The notes below the pieces were generated by a model. That model worked only from the letters and a program-made list of their open reading frames with translations. It was not told the DNA's origin and made no database searches. Shown here piece by piece: positions 7,900 to 9,490 of a stretch of DNA of 9,490 bases (its first letter is position 1; each line of letters starts with the position of its first letter). The DNA is from an uncultured Bacteroidota bacterium. GTDB lineage: Bacteria; Bacteroidota; Bacteroidia; NS11-12g; UBA955. A program made the translations under genes and the position numbers. Where the stretch lies: NCBI GenBank assembly GCA_903959115.1, contig CAJBVU010000356.1, positions 1 through 9,490 on the forward strand, read 5' to 3'.

Positions 7900-7907
7900 C
7901 AAAGATA
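7900..7907 (-). promoter_or_regulatory. Candidate Bacteroidota -7 promoter box (TATCTTTG) for purD
   Basis: Read on the minus strand, TATCTTTG matches the Bacteroidota sigma-factor -7 consensus TAnnTTTG exactly. Only four T residues separate it from the purD GTG. A TTG that could serve as the -33 element lies 26 bases upstream, somewhat further than the usual 17-23. If real, transcription would begin at or next to the start codon. A chance match in AT-rich DNA is possible. Confidence 0.35.
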
Positions 7908-7967
7908 CCCAATTCATGGAAATCAGCCACCTTCAAAGTCCACCAAAACACTGAGAATTACCCACAA

Positions 7968-8657
7968 TTAACGCAATCGCAAGGCCGCCGCTACCGCAAC
8001 AACGGCAGTTTCGGTGCGAAGAATTTGCTTGCCTAAATCCAACGACTTCCAACCCAAACGCTGAGCCATCTCCATCTCTTTGACAGAAAAATCGCCCTCT
8101 GGACCAATCATTATGGCACTAGGCAAACGCAATGAGGTCATATCAGACTTTTCGCTATCCCCGCAGTAGGCAATATATTTAGAATCCAAAGTGTCGAATA
8201 ATTCCACCGTTTCTTTAAAAGTACGGACTTCAATATTCGGCAGCCAGGCACCGTGACTTTGCTTCATCGCCGATAAAGCTACTTTCTTCATTCGCTCAAT
8301 ATTGACCTTACCGCGCTCACCATGATCGCTCTGAAACAGTGTAAGACTCGTTGCACCGAGCTCGGTAATTTTCTCACAGGCCCATTCCATTCTATCACCC
8401 GCCTTTAAGATGGCCATCAATAGGTGAAGTTCCGCCGGTCTCTCCACCGCTATCGATTCTGTGATTCTGGCTTGAAATCCGGTCTTGTTTGCACTTTCAA
8501 TTACTCCACGCATGTGCAAGCCGAGGCCATTGGTGCAATGAACTTCATCTCCAACAGAATATCTAAGTACCTGAATGGCGTGCTTGGCTTCTACCTCGTC
8601 GAAAAACGCCAATCCATTTTCAATTTTATTGCAGTAAAAGGTGAAGTGGCCCGGCAT
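7968..8657 (-). CDS. rsmE: 16S rRNA (uracil(1498)-N3)-methyltransferase
   Basis: RsmE methylates N3 of U1498 in 16S rRNA of the small subunit, using S-adenosylmethionine. The 229 residues have the usual plan: an N-terminal PUA-like RNA-binding domain (about 1-70) and a C-terminal SPOUT knot domain. SPOUT motifs are 'LKAGDRMEWACEKITELGA' (84-102), 'RMKKVALSAMKQS' (122-134), the SAM-loop 'MIGPEGDFS' (183-191) and 'LGKQILRTETA' (208-218). The ATG at 8657 gives a normal N-terminus (MPGHFTFYCN). The gene lies 26 bases after the cysS stop and 72 bases before purD, so it is probably cotranscribed with cysS. Confidence 0.95.
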   Translation of the reverse strand: MPGHFTFYCNKIENGLAFFDEVEAKHAIQVLRYSVGDEVHCTNGLGLHMRGVIESANKTGFQARITESIAVERPAELHLLMAILKAGDRMEWACEKITELGATSLTLFQSDHGERGKVNIERMKKVALSAMKQSHGAWLPNIEVRTFKETVELFDTLDSKYIAYCGDSEKSDMTSLRLPSAIMIGPEGDFSVKEMEMAQRLGWKSLDLGKQILRTETAVVAVAAALRLR

Positions 8658-8683
8658 AATTAGTTATTATAAAATCACTTGAA

Positions 8684-9490
8684 TTAAATTTTATTCCAAG
8701 TCGTTCCCTCTTTTCCGTCTTTGATTTCAAATCCTTTGTCTTTCAACGCATCCCGAATCTGATCACTCAAGGCCCAGTTTTTATCTGTTTTTGCCTTACC
8801 CCTCAGTTCCAATAGGATCGACATCGCATCCTCCAGTCCAGAATTATCAGCACCATCTTCGGCCATCATGCCCAATACACCTTCACAATAATCATGAATG
8901 ATCGATTTGATTGTCAGTTTGGTTGCTTCGGTGATACTATCCTTGCCATCGTTCACCACATTGATCCTTCGGGCCAACTCAAACAAATGGGCAATCACTT
9001 GAGGTGTATTTAAGTCCTCATTCAAACTGTCTTTGATACCTGCAAGCAAATCATCAACAACACAAGTTGCACCCGAATCAACAGTAGGTAATCCATCAAC
9101 CAACTTGAAAGCCGATTGCATTCTTTGCCAACCCTTTTGAGCCGCCAACAATGCGTCGTTGCTAAAATCCAAAGTACCGCGGTAATGCGCTTGCAAAACA
9201 AAAAAACGCAAAGTCATCGGCCCGAAAGCCTGCGCCAACAGCGGATGATCACCCGTAAACAACTGCTCCACCATGATGCCATTGCCCAAACTTTTGGCCA
9301 TTTTCTGACCATTGATGGTAATCATGTTGTGATGAATCCAATATTTCGCGGGGTTGTGATTGTGGGCAGCCGTACTTTGCGCTATTTCACACTCGTGATG
9401 AGGAAATAACAAGTCCATCCCACCACCGTGAATATCGAAATGATCACCCAAATACCTCGCACTCATCGCACTACATTCAATGTGCCATCC
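8684..9490 (-). CDS. cysS: Cysteinyl-tRNA synthetase, C-terminal part (5' end outside window)
   Basis: The frame stays open to the window edge at 9490 and reads 'GWHIECSAMSARYLG' there, so the ATG at 9466 is internal and the N-terminal part of the gene lies outside. The 268 visible residues carry class I CysRS hallmarks. These are the zinc-site Cys in 'WHIECSAMS', 'FDIHGGGMDLLFPHHECEIAQS' (His and Glu zinc ligands; a Cys where many species have Asn), and the KMSKS-type loop written 'KMAKSLGN'. The adjoining 'LRFFVLQAHYRGTLDFS' leads into the helical DALR anticodon-binding domain, followed by a C-terminal tail ending 'GTTWNKI'. The HIGH motif is not in view. The enzyme charges tRNA-Cys with cysteine. 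Confidence 0.95.
   Translation of the reverse strand, partial: GWHIECSAMSARYLGDHFDIHGGGMDLLFPHHECEIAQSTAAHNHNPAKYWIHHNMITINGQKMAKSLGNGIMVEQLFTGDHPLLAQAFGPMTLRFFVLQAHYRGTLDFSNDALLAAQKGWQRMQSAFKLVDGLPTVDSGATCVVDDLLAGIKDSLNEDLNTPQVIAHLFELARRINVVNDGKDSITEATKLTIKSIIHDYCEGVLGMMAEDGADNSGLEDAMSILLELRGKAKTDKNWALSDQIRDALKDKGFEIKDGKEGTTWNKI

Noticed and set aside
9297..9320. KMAKSLGN instead of KMSKS in CysRS as a sign of a defective enzyme
   Set aside because: Variation at the third position of this motif is common in Bacteroidota CysRS as I recall it, and the rest of the protein is well conserved.

Overview
The window reads as ordinary chromosomal DNA from a member of the Bacteroidota, probably a Flavobacteriia-like lineage. 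This assignment rests on several features. GC content is low to moderate by eye. Predicted exported proteins are cut just before Gln ('LRA|Q', 'LSA|Q', 'AVA|Q'). ExbB carries an N-terminal signal-like extension, and there is a PagL-type acyloxyacyl hydrolase of the Bacteroidota kind. Shine-Dalgarno sequences are absent, and an exact match to the Bacteroidota -7 promoter box (TAnnTTTG) lies in front of purD. No rRNA, tRNA, mobile element, CRISPR array or long repeat was found.

Layout. On the plus strand, positions 1-1818 hold the 3' part of a large TPR-repeat protein. It is followed by an exported, probably beta-barrel, outer-membrane protein of unknown function (about 1894-3321). A 59-base convergent junction (3322-3380) with a weak hairpin separates these from the minus-strand block. 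That block fills the rest of the window and is transcribed right to left: cysS (cysteinyl-tRNA synthetase, 5' part outside the window), rsmE (16S rRNA m3U1498 methyltransferase), purD (GAR synthetase), a DUF502 membrane protein, exbB, exbD and a PagL-like lipid A deacylase/acyloxyacyl hydrolase homologue.

How the genes relate. The minus-strand genes are tightly packed: gaps of 26, 72, 0, 75 and 10 bases, then a 1-base overlap. cysS-rsmE-purD is translation and purine housekeeping. The lower half (DUF502-exbB-exbD-pagL-like) is entirely cell envelope: an inner-membrane protein of unknown role, a proton-driven ExbB/ExbD motor pair, and an outer-membrane beta-barrel enzyme whose start codon overlaps the exbD stop codon. 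The plus-strand outer-membrane protein adds to the envelope theme, but it is transcribed separately and towards this block.

The coding capacity is almost fully explained by known or recognisable families, and no clearly new system is evident. The points most worth a second look are the exbD/pagL-like coupling, the residue at the presumed third catalytic position of the PagL-like protein, the possibly leaderless GTG start of purD, and the unidentified porin-like protein with its unclear start codon.
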